A DNA stretch of 64,000 nucleotides from Pseudomonadales bacterium (GTDB taxonomy: Bacteria; Pseudomonadota; Gammaproteobacteria; Pseudomonadales; IMCC2047). The notes beneath the pieces are model-generated. The model was not told the origin of the DNA. It worked only from the letters and a program-made list of their open reading frames with translations, and ran no database searches. A program made the position numbers and the translations under genes. Location: contig JACKNY010000001.1 in NCBI GenBank assembly GCA_024234615.1, positions 1,826,501-1,890,500 on the forward strand, given 5' to 3'. Positions 8,371 to 16,813 of this stretch are shown here, piece after piece (positions within the stretch are counted from its first letter, which is position 1; each line of letters opens with the position of its first letter).

Positions 8371-10587
8371 TTATTCGTAACGGTAGGTAAAATCAAGGCC
8401 ATAGCTGCGACGATCGCCATAGAACAGCGGAATAAATCCGAATACACCTGACAGATCGGTACTATCAACCACGTACTCCTCGTCGGCAAGATTCCGTCCC
8501 CAAAGGGAGATATCCCAAGCGCCACCTTCCGCCAACAAGGATACCCGTGCGCCGAGCAAGTCATGATCGCCTCTGGAGCTAATTGACTCTAGCTCGAATG
8601 AATTAAAGAAACGCTCATCAGTGTAGGAATAGTCACCTTGAAGACGCAATGTCATCCCATTCGATAACCCAATATCATAGGCAAGCGCCAGATTAATATT
8701 CCATTCCGGAGCGCCCGGCAGCACATTACCGGACAAATCACCGCCAACGGTGGATTCAAAGTCTTTGTACTGGGTATCTAGGTAACCAACACCGGCAGTA
8801 AGCTCAAGGCCATCCAAAGGGAAAGCTTTGATTTCCAATTCAACGCCATAAATCTCTGCGTCGGAGGCATTTTCCAAAGCAAACACCAGCGGATTAGCTG
8901 GGGTGCTACCGGAAACAAAGGTTAATACCTGTAATTCCGAATAATCGTAATAGAAAGTCGCCAGATTCAATTGCAAACGATTATCCATCAGGGTTGATTT
9001 CAAGCCCAGTTCATAGGCGATCAAATACTCCGGATCGACCGTGGTCAGCTCATTCGGATCAAAAAAAGCACCCAGGTTAAATCCGCCCGATTTGAAACCT
9101 CGGGAAACACTGGCATAAGCCATAACATCGTTATTGAACTTATAATCCACCGCCAAGCGTCCGGAGACTGCACTCCAATCATCCACGAGCTTGGTCATAG
9201 GAATAATGGGTACCGGAGCGATGTCAGGGGCGCTGGGGTTAAACAGATTAAGTACGACTGAACTGAACAAATCCGCATCTTTCTCTTCGTAGGTATAGCG
9301 AATGCCAGCATTAATTGACCAGCCATTACCCGCATCAAAGTTAAGTTCGGAAAATACGGCATAGGTTGTTGTTTCGCGCTCCGAACCAGCCAGCAAAGGC
9401 AGTGCTACACCGACAGGAAGTGCACCAAAGAGATTGGCGAAGGTGTCATACTGAATGTCCTCTGTCAGATAAAAAACACCTGCAACCAAGTCTGTTTTTT
9501 CATTCAGCATCATATTGATATTAAATTCCTGAGAGAACTGATCACCATCCGTTTCAAAACAGATTTCATCCAACGATAACGGACTGTGATCAAAATCGCC
9601 GCAGTAATCGGTTTCACTGTTTTCAAATGCAGTAATGGATTTCAATGTGGCTTCACCAAGATCATATTCAATTTTCAGCAACGCTCCTTCGGCATCAATA
9701 TAGTGCTTATTTTTGCCGTTAAAATTCAGTTTCTCGGTGTTCCCAGGAGAGGAATCAGCATAACCAAGCACGCTGGTGTTACCTGGGAAAGTCCCGACCG
9801 GTTTGCCCTGTTTAAAATCGCTCCGATCAACATGGGCGTGAACACTGAAATCAACCTGCACCTTATCGGAAGGTAGATAGCGGATGCTGGCGCGCCCGGA
9901 GTGTGTTTCCACCCCATTGGCGTCTTTGCCGTCAAATAAATTTTCCCGGTCACCCTCGTTATAGTCGGTTTTTGCCGCCAGCCTGAGCATCAACCTGTCC
10001 GCTATCAATGGCAGGTTGAGGTAGCCTTCGAAGCCCCTACGCTCATAGTTGCCGACAGTTGCGCTAATACCCGACTGAAATCGATCAGTCGGCTTGTTTG
10101 AATGAAAGGCTATAGCGCCACCGGTCGTGTTTCTGCCAAAGAGAGTACCCTGAGGACCGCGCAACACCTCAATTCTTTCCAGATCGTAGACCTGAGAGAT
10201 TTGCGACCCCGTCAGTCCCATCACCACATCGTCCAGATAAATACTGACCGGACTCACCGTCGTCGCGTTGTAGTCATTATTACCCACCCCCCGAATAAAA
10301 ATATTGGGTTGTCCGCCAAAGGTCTTTATCTCCAGGTTTGGCACCTTTTCGTCAATGCTCAAGGTATCGCTGAAACCGTTTTCTTTGATCGAATTTGCAT
10401 CGAAGGCAGCGATAGATATCGGCACATCTTGAACACTCTCAGCTTTCTTCCGGGCGGTAACTATCACCTCTTCAATCTGGTAGCTTTTGATCGAACCCGC
10501 CAGCGCTGCCTGCCCGTAGAGCTGCGCCAAAACACTCACGACAGCAATAAACAGACAGGATTTTAATGCGGAAATTTTATTGCTCAT
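8371..10587 (-). CDS. TonB-dependent outer-membrane receptor 1
   Basis: A 738-residue receptor with an N-terminal signal peptide (hydrophobic to about residue 30, ending QAALAG), a TonB box IEEVIVTARK near 37-46, a plug with IEVLRGPQGTLFGRNTTGGAI and a 22-strand beta-barrel ending in YGLDFTYRYE with a terminal aromatic region. The class resembles the large CirA/FyuA-like receptors that many marine proteobacteria use for hydrophobic or xenobiotic compounds as well as siderophores. It heads the unit with SDR, thiolase and SnoaL genes, so uptake of the catabolic substrate is more likely than iron uptake. Its ribosome binding site lies at the foot of a hairpin (10598-10617). Confidence 0.93.
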   Translation of the reverse strand: MSNKISALKSCLFIAVVSVLAQLYGQAALAGSIKSYQIEEVIVTARKKAESVQDVPISIAAFDANSIKENGFSDTLSIDEKVPNLEIKTFGGQPNIFIRGVGNNDYNATTVSPVSIYLDDVVMGLTGSQISQVYDLERIEVLRGPQGTLFGRNTTGGAIAFHSNKPTDRFQSGISATVGNYERRGFEGYLNLPLIADRLMLRLAAKTDYNEGDRENLFDGKDANGVETHSGRASIRYLPSDKVQVDFSVHAHVDRSDFKQGKPVGTFPGNTSVLGYADSSPGNTEKLNFNGKNKHYIDAEGALLKIEYDLGEATLKSITAFENSETDYCGDFDHSPLSLDEICFETDGDQFSQEFNINMMLNEKTDLVAGVFYLTEDIQYDTFANLFGALPVGVALPLLAGSERETTTYAVFSELNFDAGNGWSINAGIRYTYEEKDADLFSSVVLNLFNPSAPDIAPVPIIPMTKLVDDWSAVSGRLAVDYKFNNDVMAYASVSRGFKSGGFNLGAFFDPNELTTVDPEYLIAYELGLKSTLMDNRLQLNLATFYYDYSELQVLTFVSGSTPANPLVFALENASDAEIYGVELEIKAFPLDGLELTAGVGYLDTQYKDFESTVGGDLSGNVLPGAPEWNINLALAYDIGLSNGMTLRLQGDYSYTDERFFNSFELESISSRGDHDLLGARVSLLAEGGAWDISLWGRNLADEEYVVDSTDLSGVFGFIPLFYGDRRSYGLDFTYRYE

Positions 10588-10908
10588 TTATTTCTATCCT
10601 CCCGAATAGCATTCGGGCTTACCAAGATTATCTTGCGCAAGCCTCTCTTCTGTTTTTTCATCTACTCTTAGCACGCCAGCTAAGATTACAATTCCCTTGT
10701 CTAAAAACACTCGTCAACTTATCCTAAATCCACCATGATGAACCTAGTCGGATCCGGTAATTTCATCATTTTGACGAACATAGCATATTGCGATCTATCA
10801 CAGAGTTCTTTGACTGTAGGGAACAAATATTTAGACAATCGCGCATACGTGAATAAAAATTTAGCTATTATTTAAACCACTAAATGCCCAACCTTTGGAG
10901 TGCATAGC
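10588..10908. other. Divergent promoter region, TonB receptor / AraC regulator
   Basis: This 321-bp gap separates the minus-strand TonB receptor from the plus-strand AraC gene. It must hold both promoters. Apart from the hairpin at the receptor ribosome binding site I see no strong repeat. A stretch near 10770-10802 (TTTTGACGAAC, then TTGCGATC) is faintly like the shared operator but needs gaps to align. Confidence 0.5.
10598..10617 (-). promoter_or_regulatory. Hairpin overlapping the receptor ribosome binding site
   Basis: CCCGAAT (10601-10607) and ATTCGGG (10611-10617) pair perfectly with a 3-base loop. On the minus-strand mRNA the 3' arm ends in GGG, which is the first half of the GGGAGG ribosome binding site (10603-10598), ten bases before ATG 10587. 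Pairing would therefore hide part of the binding site. A translational effect is inference; the structure itself is visible. Confidence 0.5.
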
Positions 10909-11874
10909 ATGCCTCTGGAAATTGACTGGAAAGCCCAAAAACTCAATAAAAATGAGGACTTCAAAGCCTTTAGCGAACATCTGAGCGAGGTTCATTTTGA
11001 TTGGAAAATCAAACAGAGTGAAGGCCTAAACCGCCAGATTAACGCCTATATCAAAAAATATAGTTTCGGTGAATGTTTCGTCACTGATGTCATGACATTA
11101 CCTATTAAAGGCGAGCGGGCACTGCCACACGGCACTACCAAACAACCTTGCTATCTCATCATTTCCTACATTCTCGATGGCAAGGGTTACAGCATTTCAG
11201 TGGATGAGTGTCATGACTTCGTCAAACGTGGCAATTTATTTATCTGGAACAGCAATCACCCCCTACAATTCGAATCCAAAGAAAACATTCGTCAAATCTC
11301 CGTATTTATACCAGCCACCTACCACAGTGTCGCCCAGTCACTGATTCGTCAAGATCAGATTGTGGTCATTGATGATCATGATGTGCTATCAAATATATTA
11401 CGCTCTACCTTGCTCACCTTACGTAAGAATGCACACAAGGTTAGAACCAGCGAAGAACGCCCCATCATCAACGTACTGCTAGATCTCGCCAAAGCCTGTA
11501 CCGAATCACGCTCGGCAACTCAGCTAGTCAAAAATAAGAATCCTCAAACCCTACTGCAAGAAGCACAAGAATATATCGAGGAAAATCTGTTCGATGTTGA
11601 TATCGGCGTCCAAAGTATTTCCCGGGCATTAGGCATCAGCGATCGTTATCTACATAAACTTTTTGCGAGCACAGAGATGAGTTTAACTAAGACAATTTCC
11701 GATAAACGCACAGCCCTGGCGGCACGCTATTTGTCTGATACGGGGCTTAGCGACCTCAGTGTCACTGATATTGCCTTCATGATCGGCTTCAATGACTCAG
11801 CTTACTTTAGCCGTGTTTTCAAAGCAAAATACGGCCTTTCGCCAAAACAATTTCGTCGCCATAAATTCAAATAA
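10909..11874 (+). CDS. AraC-family regulator with cupin-like N-terminal domain
   Basis: This regulator has 321 residues when started at ATG 10909, which has GGAG 8 bases upstream; an in-frame GTG at 10900 is less likely. The N-terminal 200 residues fit the AraC_binding_2 (FeaR/AlkR-like) sensor. The C-terminus has both helix-turn-helix units: VQSISRALGISDRYLHKLF and VTDIAFMIGFNDSAYFSRVF, ending YGLSPKQFRRHKF. It lies between the TonB-receptor promoter region and promoter copy B (11961-12020), only 87 bp from the latter, so it is the prime candidate to bind the shared operator. Confidence 0.92.
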   Translation: MPLEIDWKAQKLNKNEDFKAFSEHLSEVHFDWKIKQSEGLNRQINAYIKKYSFGECFVTDVMTLPIKGERALPHGTTKQPCYLIISYILDGKGYSISVDECHDFVKRGNLFIWNSNHPLQFESKENIRQISVFIPATYHSVAQSLIRQDQIVVIDDHDVLSNILRSTLLTLRKNAHKVRTSEERPIINVLLDLAKACTESRSATQLVKNKNPQTLLQEAQEYIEENLFDVDIGVQSISRALGISDRYLHKLFASTEMSLTKTISDKRTALAARYLSDTGLSDLSVTDIAFMIGFNDSAYFSRVFKAKYGLSPKQFRRHKFK

Positions 11875-11898
11875 CCACTTATGTTTTTATTTTCTTTA

Positions 11899-11946
11899 TA
11901 GCGAGAAACCACTATTTTTATCTCAAAATAAAATGGTTTATCGCTA
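11899..11946 (+). terminator. Long AT-rich hairpin after the AraC gene
   Basis: TAGCGAGAAACCA (11899-11911) pairs with TGGTTTATCGCTA (11934-11946) at 12 of 13 positions, and the A/T-rich inside can extend the stem. It begins 25 bp after the AraC stop and ends 15 bp before promoter copy B. It is a plausible terminator insulating the promoter, although the following bases are A-rich rather than T-rich. Confidence 0.5.
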
Positions 11947-11960
11947 AAACGATTAGCGTT

Positions 11961-12020
11961 TTTTGCTAACAATTAGCAACTTGCCGCCATTCGCCAATAA
12001 TCTCGCAGCCGATATAGTCA
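11961..12020 (+). promoter_or_regulatory. Copy B of a shared 60-bp promoter/operator
   Basis: It begins TTTTGCTAAC, carries TTGCCGCCATTCGCC at 11981-11995 and a -10-like TATAGT at 12013-12018, aligned base for base with copy A at 4371-4430. TTGCTAA-CAA-TTAGCAA (11963-11979) is a perfect 7-bp inverted repeat found only in this copy. TTGCT/TTGCC recur 18 bp apart, like tandem AraC-family half-sites. The -35 position (TTCGCC) is poor, as in activated promoters. Confidence 0.6.
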
Positions 12021-12171
12021 CTCCTCAATAGGTTTAAACTTAGTCATTCACACTATATTGGTAATAACCGCGTTCAAGTCATGTAATTTAAATAGCAATA
12101 AAACCAATGCTATTTTTGCAGACTGGCGTTTCTATAAAATTCTACGGGAGGAAAAGAAGCCGTGCAAAAAC

Positions 12172-12330
12172 ATGCGCCGCATCACTAAGGAATATTTCGT
12201 TGAAAAGCTCTACGACAATACACGTCCACTCGCCATTGGGGACGGAGAAAACACGACATTAATCCGTATCGTTGGCGGTAAAATTATAAAGCACACTTTC
12301 CTTCGTGGTGATATTAACGAGATGGTTTAA
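12172..12330 (+). CDS. Doubtful small ORF in the dehydrogenase leader
   Basis: A 52-residue frame from ATG 12172 (a longer frame would start at TTG 12058), with content such as NTTLIRIVGGKIIKHTF. A GGGAGG sequence lies about 20 bases upstream of the ATG, too far for normal spacing. No family is recognised. It lies between promoter copy B and the acyl-CoA dehydrogenase, so it could be a leader peptide, a small protein or non-coding. Confidence 0.3.
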   Translation: MRRITKEYFVEKLYDNTRPLAIGDGENTTLIRIVGGKIIKHTFLRGDINEMV

Positions 12331-12399
12331 CCGTCAAATTTAACCATCGAAATATACACCTCTTAATCTCAGCTCAATGAAAATAATAGGATTTAGCAA

Positions 12400-13557
12400 A
12401 TGGATATGAATCTATCCGAAGAACAGAGCATGATACAGGACATGGCAAGAAAATTTTCCAACTCAGAGTTAGCGCCACAGGCCGCGCTGTTGGATCAAAA
12501 GTCCAGCCACAAAATACTCATTCAGAACGTACACAAGCTAGCGCAACTTGGTTTTATGGGACTTAATGTCAATTCCGAGTACGGCGGCACACAGGCAGGT
12601 CCTGTTGCTTTCAGTTTGGCAATGACCGAAATTGGGCGTGGTTGCGCCGCTACCGCCGCCACCATGTCTGTCACCAACATGGTAGGTGAAGTGATCCAGA
12701 GCGTTGCCAGTGAAGCACAAAAAAAGCGCTACCTTCCAAAGTTATGCAGTGGTGAATACAGCGCTGGATCTTTTTGTTTGTCTGAACCCGGTGCTGGCTC
12801 TGACCCTTCGCAAATGCGTACCAAAGCCGTTTTAAGCAACGGCGAATGGGTACTAAATGGCAACAAAGCTTGGATCACCAGTGCCGAGTATGCTGGTATT
12901 TTTGTTGTCTGGGCAGTGACTGACTCTTCTCGCCCCAAGGGGAAAGGCATTTCCTGCTTCCTGGTAGAGCACAATACGCCAGGGCTAACCATCGCCCCCA
13001 CAGAAAAAAAAATGGGACAACGCGGATCAAGCACAAACACGGTAATATTTGAAAATTGCCGCATTCCTGAATCTGCATTGATGGGGCAATTGAACGATGG
13101 TTTTCGGATTGCCGTAGCGGAACTGGCTGGTGGCAGAATCGGTGTTGGCTCACTAGCACTCGGTATTGGCCAAGCAGCAATGGACTATGCCCGAGCATAC
13201 CTGCCGCAAAGAAAACAGTTTGGTCAACCGCTCAGCAATTTTCAGGGGTTACAGTGGATGCTCGCAGATGCTTATACCGAGCTTGAAGCGGCCCAATTAC
13301 TATTGATGAAAGCTGCCTATTTAAAGGAAAACGGCAAGACTTTCTCCAAAAATGCATCGATGGCCAAACTGTATGCCACCGAAACAGCAAACCGCGTATG
13401 CCATACCGCGCTACAATTTATGGGCGGCCTTGGCTACACCCAAGAGCTGCCATTGGAGAGATACACGAGAGACGCTAGAGTTACTTCGATTTATGAGGGC
13501 ACCAGTGAAATACAACGCGTCATTATTGCGCGAGAGTTACTTCAAGAGATCGCCTAG
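12400..13557 (+). CDS. Acyl-CoA dehydrogenase
   Basis: A 385-residue FAD-dependent acyl-CoA dehydrogenase of normal length. It shows the N-terminal helical domain (MDMNLSEEQSMIQDMARKF), the substrate/FAD motif SFCLSEPGAGSDPSQMRT near residue 130, WITSAEY for flavin contact, and the C-terminal catalytic glutamate in YEGTSEIQ (about Glu366), the position used by short/medium-chain and 2-methyl-branched enzymes rather than isovaleryl-CoA dehydrogenase. It would introduce the alpha-beta double bond in an acyl-CoA made by the ligase at 1627. Its promoter appears to be copy B. It converges on the SDR gene at 13589. Confidence 0.92.
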   Translation: MDMNLSEEQSMIQDMARKFSNSELAPQAALLDQKSSHKILIQNVHKLAQLGFMGLNVNSEYGGTQAGPVAFSLAMTEIGRGCAATAATMSVTNMVGEVIQSVASEAQKKRYLPKLCSGEYSAGSFCLSEPGAGSDPSQMRTKAVLSNGEWVLNGNKAWITSAEYAGIFVVWAVTDSSRPKGKGISCFLVEHNTPGLTIAPTEKKMGQRGSSTNTVIFENCRIPESALMGQLNDGFRIAVAELAGGRIGVGSLALGIGQAAMDYARAYLPQRKQFGQPLSNFQGLQWMLADAYTELEAAQLLLMKAAYLKENGKTFSKNASMAKLYATETANRVCHTALQFMGGLGYTQELPLERYTRDARVTSIYEGTSEIQRVIIARELLQEIA

Positions 13558-13588
13558 CCAAAGCAAACTCAACGATAAACTCTGCAAC

Positions 13589-14386
13589 TCAGCCGTTTAG
13601 CTCCATACCACCATCCACCACCAACTGTATTCCCGTGACGTGTTTGGATTCATCCGACGCCAGATACAATACAGCGTAAGCGATATCATCCGGTTCTCCG
13701 TATTCGCCATAGGGTATACGGGCTAAAAACTGCTGTTCGGCTTCCTCTTTGCTAATTCCGGTCAGGCGTACTGTTTCATTGATCAAATTATCATGCATGG
13801 CGGTTTTAATTTGGCCAGGATGAACGCTATTGCAGCGAATTTTTGAACCGGTAGCCGCACAGTGTGAGGCAACTGATTTGGTGTATTGCCGCACTGCGGC
13901 CTTACTTGCACCGTATGCCGCTATGAAGGGTGTGGCTACCAGAGCCGCGATAGATGATAGATTAATGATCGACCCGCCACCGCCAGACCTCATCAAAGGA
14001 ATAGCGTGTTTACAACCGAGAAAAATACTTTGGCTGTTGACTTCCTGTATCTTCTGCCAAGTTTCCAGCGCGGTGGTTTCTGGGTCGGCGTTCTCTACCG
14101 GCCCACTGATGCCAGCATTATTCACCAGAATATCCAGGCGGCCATAATCACTTTTTATAGCGCTTAAGATTGCTTCCCACTCGGACTCCACAGCCACATT
14201 TTGCAGCATAAAAACAGCACCAATTTCTTCTGCTGTTTTTTGTCCGTTCGCTTCCTGCACATCTGTAATAATAGTTGTCGCTCCCTGCTCTACCAAGAGC
14301 GCGGCGATCGCACGCCCCAACCCGTTTGCACCACCGGTCACCAGTGCAATTTTCCCACCGACTCTACCTGACGCTTTAGCCATCAT
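13589..14386 (-). CDS. Short-chain dehydrogenase/reductase (SDR)
   Basis: A 265-residue classical SDR. The cofactor loop TGGANGLG is at residues 17-24, NNAG at about 89-92, Ser144/145 in INLSSIAA and the catalytic pair Tyr158/Lys162 in YGASK. TDVQEA after beta-2 implies NAD(H). Two adjacent ATG codons (14386, 14383) follow GGAG; either may be used. It is the last gene of the minus-strand unit SDR-VOC-ThDP enzyme-SDR. Its role is probably oxidation of a secondary alcohol in the same pathway. Confidence 0.9.
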   Translation of the reverse strand: MMAKASGRVGGKIALVTGGANGLGRAIAALLVEQGATTIITDVQEANGQKTAEEIGAVFMLQNVAVESEWEAILSAIKSDYGRLDILVNNAGISGPVENADPETTALETWQKIQEVNSQSIFLGCKHAIPLMRSGGGGSIINLSSIAALVATPFIAAYGASKAAVRQYTKSVASHCAATGSKIRCNSVHPGQIKTAMHDNLINETVRLTGISKEEAEQQFLARIPYGEYGEPDDIAYAVLYLASDESKHVTGIQLVVDGGMELNG

Positions 14387-14422
14387 GATTTCTCCATTTC
14401 CAACTTATCAGGCACAAAACTT

Positions 14423-16168
14423 TTAGGCGACTGCCCGCATTTTATTTTTCGGTAGTTCGGGAAACTGGAATCCATCCAGAATAATATTAGGCCAGAGAAA
14501 ATCCATCGGATGGGGTGTAAAATCTACGCCAACATTAATCACCGCCGGTTTGTTCGATTCCATTGCGCGTTTAATGGCCGCAGCTAGCTGTTTCAACTCC
14601 GTCACATCTTCAGCATAGCAACCAAAGCCCTGCGCGATTTTAGCAAAATCCACCTTGGATAATTTGGTACCGAACTCGGGGTTATCCAGTATATCTCCAA
14701 AGGGTTTATACATACCCCAATAGCTGTCATTGAAAATGATGGTGATAACGTTCAAACCGTAGCGCACCGCTGTTTCTAACTCCTGAATGGTCATACCCAT
14801 CGCGCCATCACCAGTCAGACAGAAAACGGGGCGCTTAGGATGGGCCAGTTTCGCCGCGTTTGCGTAGGGTAAACCAAAACCCAGATGCCCCATTCCTGGA
14901 ACAAAAAGTGACCGCTCCGGGCTATCGACCTGAATATGCGAAAGCGTCCACATCATGGTCTGGCCGCCATCATGAGCGACAATGGCGTCTTTGGGTAACA
15001 ATTCGCTGATGGCTTTAGCGACGGCGGACTCATTGAGCATGCCGGTACCTCCAACCACTTTCGCTTCAACCGCCGTTGATCGATACAACTCCCGGCAGTC
15101 GTTACGTCTTTTAATCACGCTGTCTTTCCAAGCCGTATCCGGATTAAGCTGAACACCCTCTTTAATCAGTTCAACCAGCAATTCCAAAGTCGCCTTGGCA
15201 TCACCCACCAAGCCAATTTCAATAGGCGCCGCCTTACCAATACATTCAGCATCAATATCAATCTGGATAATTTTCTGCGCTTTTGGTTTCGGATAATGCG
15301 GTGGTTTGTGAATCGGAGTGAAGGTGGAAAACTTGCAACCAAAGGCCAATACCAAATCCGCTTCCTGAGCGACATCAATGGCTACCTGCCCGGACACTAG
15401 GCCTGCCGAACCTATATTATTCGGATGATCGGGGTGAATCACGCCACGGCCATTGGCGGTCGACATTGCCAGCATATCAGTCACCTCAAGTAGTTCCCGA
15501 AATGCTTCAACACCACCGGATCGCGCGACACCGCCGCCAGCAATTAGCACCGGTTTACGGGCAGAGGATAGTGCCCCTAACACTTGCTGTAATTCCTCCC
15601 GATTTGGGGTCGGTCTTTTTAATTGATAAGGAGGAACCTGGTCCAGGTCATAGCTGCATAACTGGGTGCCAACATCACAGGGAATATCCAAATGAACCGG
15701 GCCGGGACGACCTGAACGCGCAATATGAACGGCTCGCTCAATCAGCTCCGGTGCACGTTCGGCATGATGAATGGAGGCGTTCCATTTCGTGATGGATTTG
15801 AACAACCCCAACTGATCCGCCGATTGCAACTGGTCAATGCTTGGGTCGATGGTTCTGGCCTGGTTCTGACCGGTAATCACCAGCAGCGGAATATTGTCCG
15901 CATAAGCGGCAGCTACACCCGGTACAATATTAGTCGCGCCGGGGCCGACTGTCGCGAAGCACACGCCCATCGTATCAGTCACGCGGGAAATGGAGGCTGC
16001 CATATGTCCGGCGGCTTCTTCGTGTCGCGTGGTAACATATTTTAGCTCCGGATCGCGGGATGCGCCGTCCATAATCAAACCGATCTGTGCCGCCGGCAAA
16101 CCACAAATATATTTAACACCGTGTTTTTTGAGAATTGCGAGCAACATTGCACTGACTGTACATTCCAT
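14423..16168 (-). CDS. Thiamine-diphosphate enzyme, acetolactate-synthase-like
   Basis: A 581-residue ThDP-dependent protein with the N-terminal pyrimidine-binding, central and C-terminal pyrophosphate-binding domains. The catalytic glutamate is Glu50 in RHEEAAGHMA, and the Mg/ThDP motif runs from GDGAM (about 453) to FND (about 480). No regulatory subunit gene is adjacent, so valine/isoleucine synthesis is unlikely. The family also contains 2-hydroxyacyl-CoA lyase, benzaldehyde lyase-like and cyclohexane-1,2-dione hydrolase-type C-C bond enzymes, any of which would suit a catabolic cluster. ATG 16168 has GAGGTGG upstream. The gene is flanked by VOC and SDR genes on the same strand. Confidence 0.85.
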   Translation of the reverse strand: MECTVSAMLLAILKKHGVKYICGLPAAQIGLIMDGASRDPELKYVTTRHEEAAGHMAASISRVTDTMGVCFATVGPGATNIVPGVAAAYADNIPLLVITGQNQARTIDPSIDQLQSADQLGLFKSITKWNASIHHAERAPELIERAVHIARSGRPGPVHLDIPCDVGTQLCSYDLDQVPPYQLKRPTPNREELQQVLGALSSARKPVLIAGGGVARSGGVEAFRELLEVTDMLAMSTANGRGVIHPDHPNNIGSAGLVSGQVAIDVAQEADLVLAFGCKFSTFTPIHKPPHYPKPKAQKIIQIDIDAECIGKAAPIEIGLVGDAKATLELLVELIKEGVQLNPDTAWKDSVIKRRNDCRELYRSTAVEAKVVGGTGMLNESAVAKAISELLPKDAIVAHDGGQTMMWTLSHIQVDSPERSLFVPGMGHLGFGLPYANAAKLAHPKRPVFCLTGDGAMGMTIQELETAVRYGLNVITIIFNDSYWGMYKPFGDILDNPEFGTKLSKVDFAKIAQGFGCYAEDVTELKQLAAAIKRAMESNKPAVINVGVDFTPHPMDFLWPNIILDGFQFPELPKNKMRAVA

Positions 16169-16257
16169 CTATACCACCTCTTAAAATTGAATCTACCGTT
16201 CGCGGGCAACTAAAACTTTGCTGACGCTGCGGCGGGTTTTATTGCTAAATTTTTTAA

Positions 16258-16782
16258 TTAGCCGACATAGCGAACCGGATCTCTGCCATCCCAATCCCAG
16301 TGCGCACTTTCCATGTTGTGAAATAAATCGCTCACTACCGGCGTCACCTCAATCAACTCCAGCATGCCACCAAGATCCTTCACCGTATCCATATAAGCGA
16401 AACGTGCTCCGACGCTGACCTTGCCACTAAATGCCAGCTCGTGATTCTGCTGTTGATAGCGCAGCACATCTTCATCAAAGGTCTCAGAATACAGTCCCCA
16501 ATGATGAAAGCCTGGGCCTTGGCGTTGCAATAGTTCGCGATAAACGGAGGGGGAATCACAGTTTTGTTGGATCAATTCGATGCAAAGATTTCCGGAAAAC
16601 CCAAGCGCCACATCGATATCCAAATTAGTCGGTTCACCTCGATAACGCATATTTTCCGCTGCCAGACTTTTCAGCACAAAAAACGGGCCAACTTTTATTT
16701 TTTGTAGCCAGCGCTCCAGCGCTTGCTCCATATTCTCGACCACGTAGGCCATTTGCATTACTGTTCGTTCCGGCTGAGTCAT
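16258..16782 (-). CDS. VOC-superfamily (Glyoxalase_4-type) protein
   Basis: A 174-residue protein when started at ATG 16782, which has AAGGAG upstream; the longer open frame to 16857 would overlap the SDR gene. It shows the paired beta-alpha-beta-beta-beta modules: QMAYVVENMEQAL...VGPF at the start, GFHHWGLYS in the middle and GGMLELIEVTP at the end. The putative metal ligands are the early Gln, the central His and the final Glu, as in methylmalonyl-CoA-epimerase-like proteins. It may epimerise, isomerise or cleave a pathway intermediate. The same-strand SDR gene ends 31 bp upstream. Confidence 0.8.
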   Translation of the reverse strand: MTQPERTVMQMAYVVENMEQALERWLQKIKVGPFFVLKSLAAENMRYRGEPTNLDIDVALGFSGNLCIELIQQNCDSPSVYRELLQRQGPGFHHWGLYSETFDEDVLRYQQQNHELAFSGKVSVGARFAYMDTVKDLGGMLELIEVTPVVSDLFHNMESAHWDWDGRDPVRYVG

Positions 16783-16813
16783 TGATTTATCTCCTTCGTT
16801 CGAAATTCCCACA

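Larger units (their letters stand above)
11875..12399. other. Long leader region before the acyl-CoA dehydrogenase
   Basis: This 525-bp region holds a long hairpin just after the AraC gene (11899-11946), promoter copy B (11961-12020), a doubtful small ORF (12172-12330) and the leader of the acyl-CoA dehydrogenase gene. The -10 element is about 380 bp from the dehydrogenase start, an unusually long leader unless the small ORF is real. Confidence 0.6.

Noticed and set aside
10764..10810. Gapped similarity to the shared operator before the AraC gene at 10909
   Set aside because: At least two gaps are needed and the GCCATT core is missing; too weak to list as a site.
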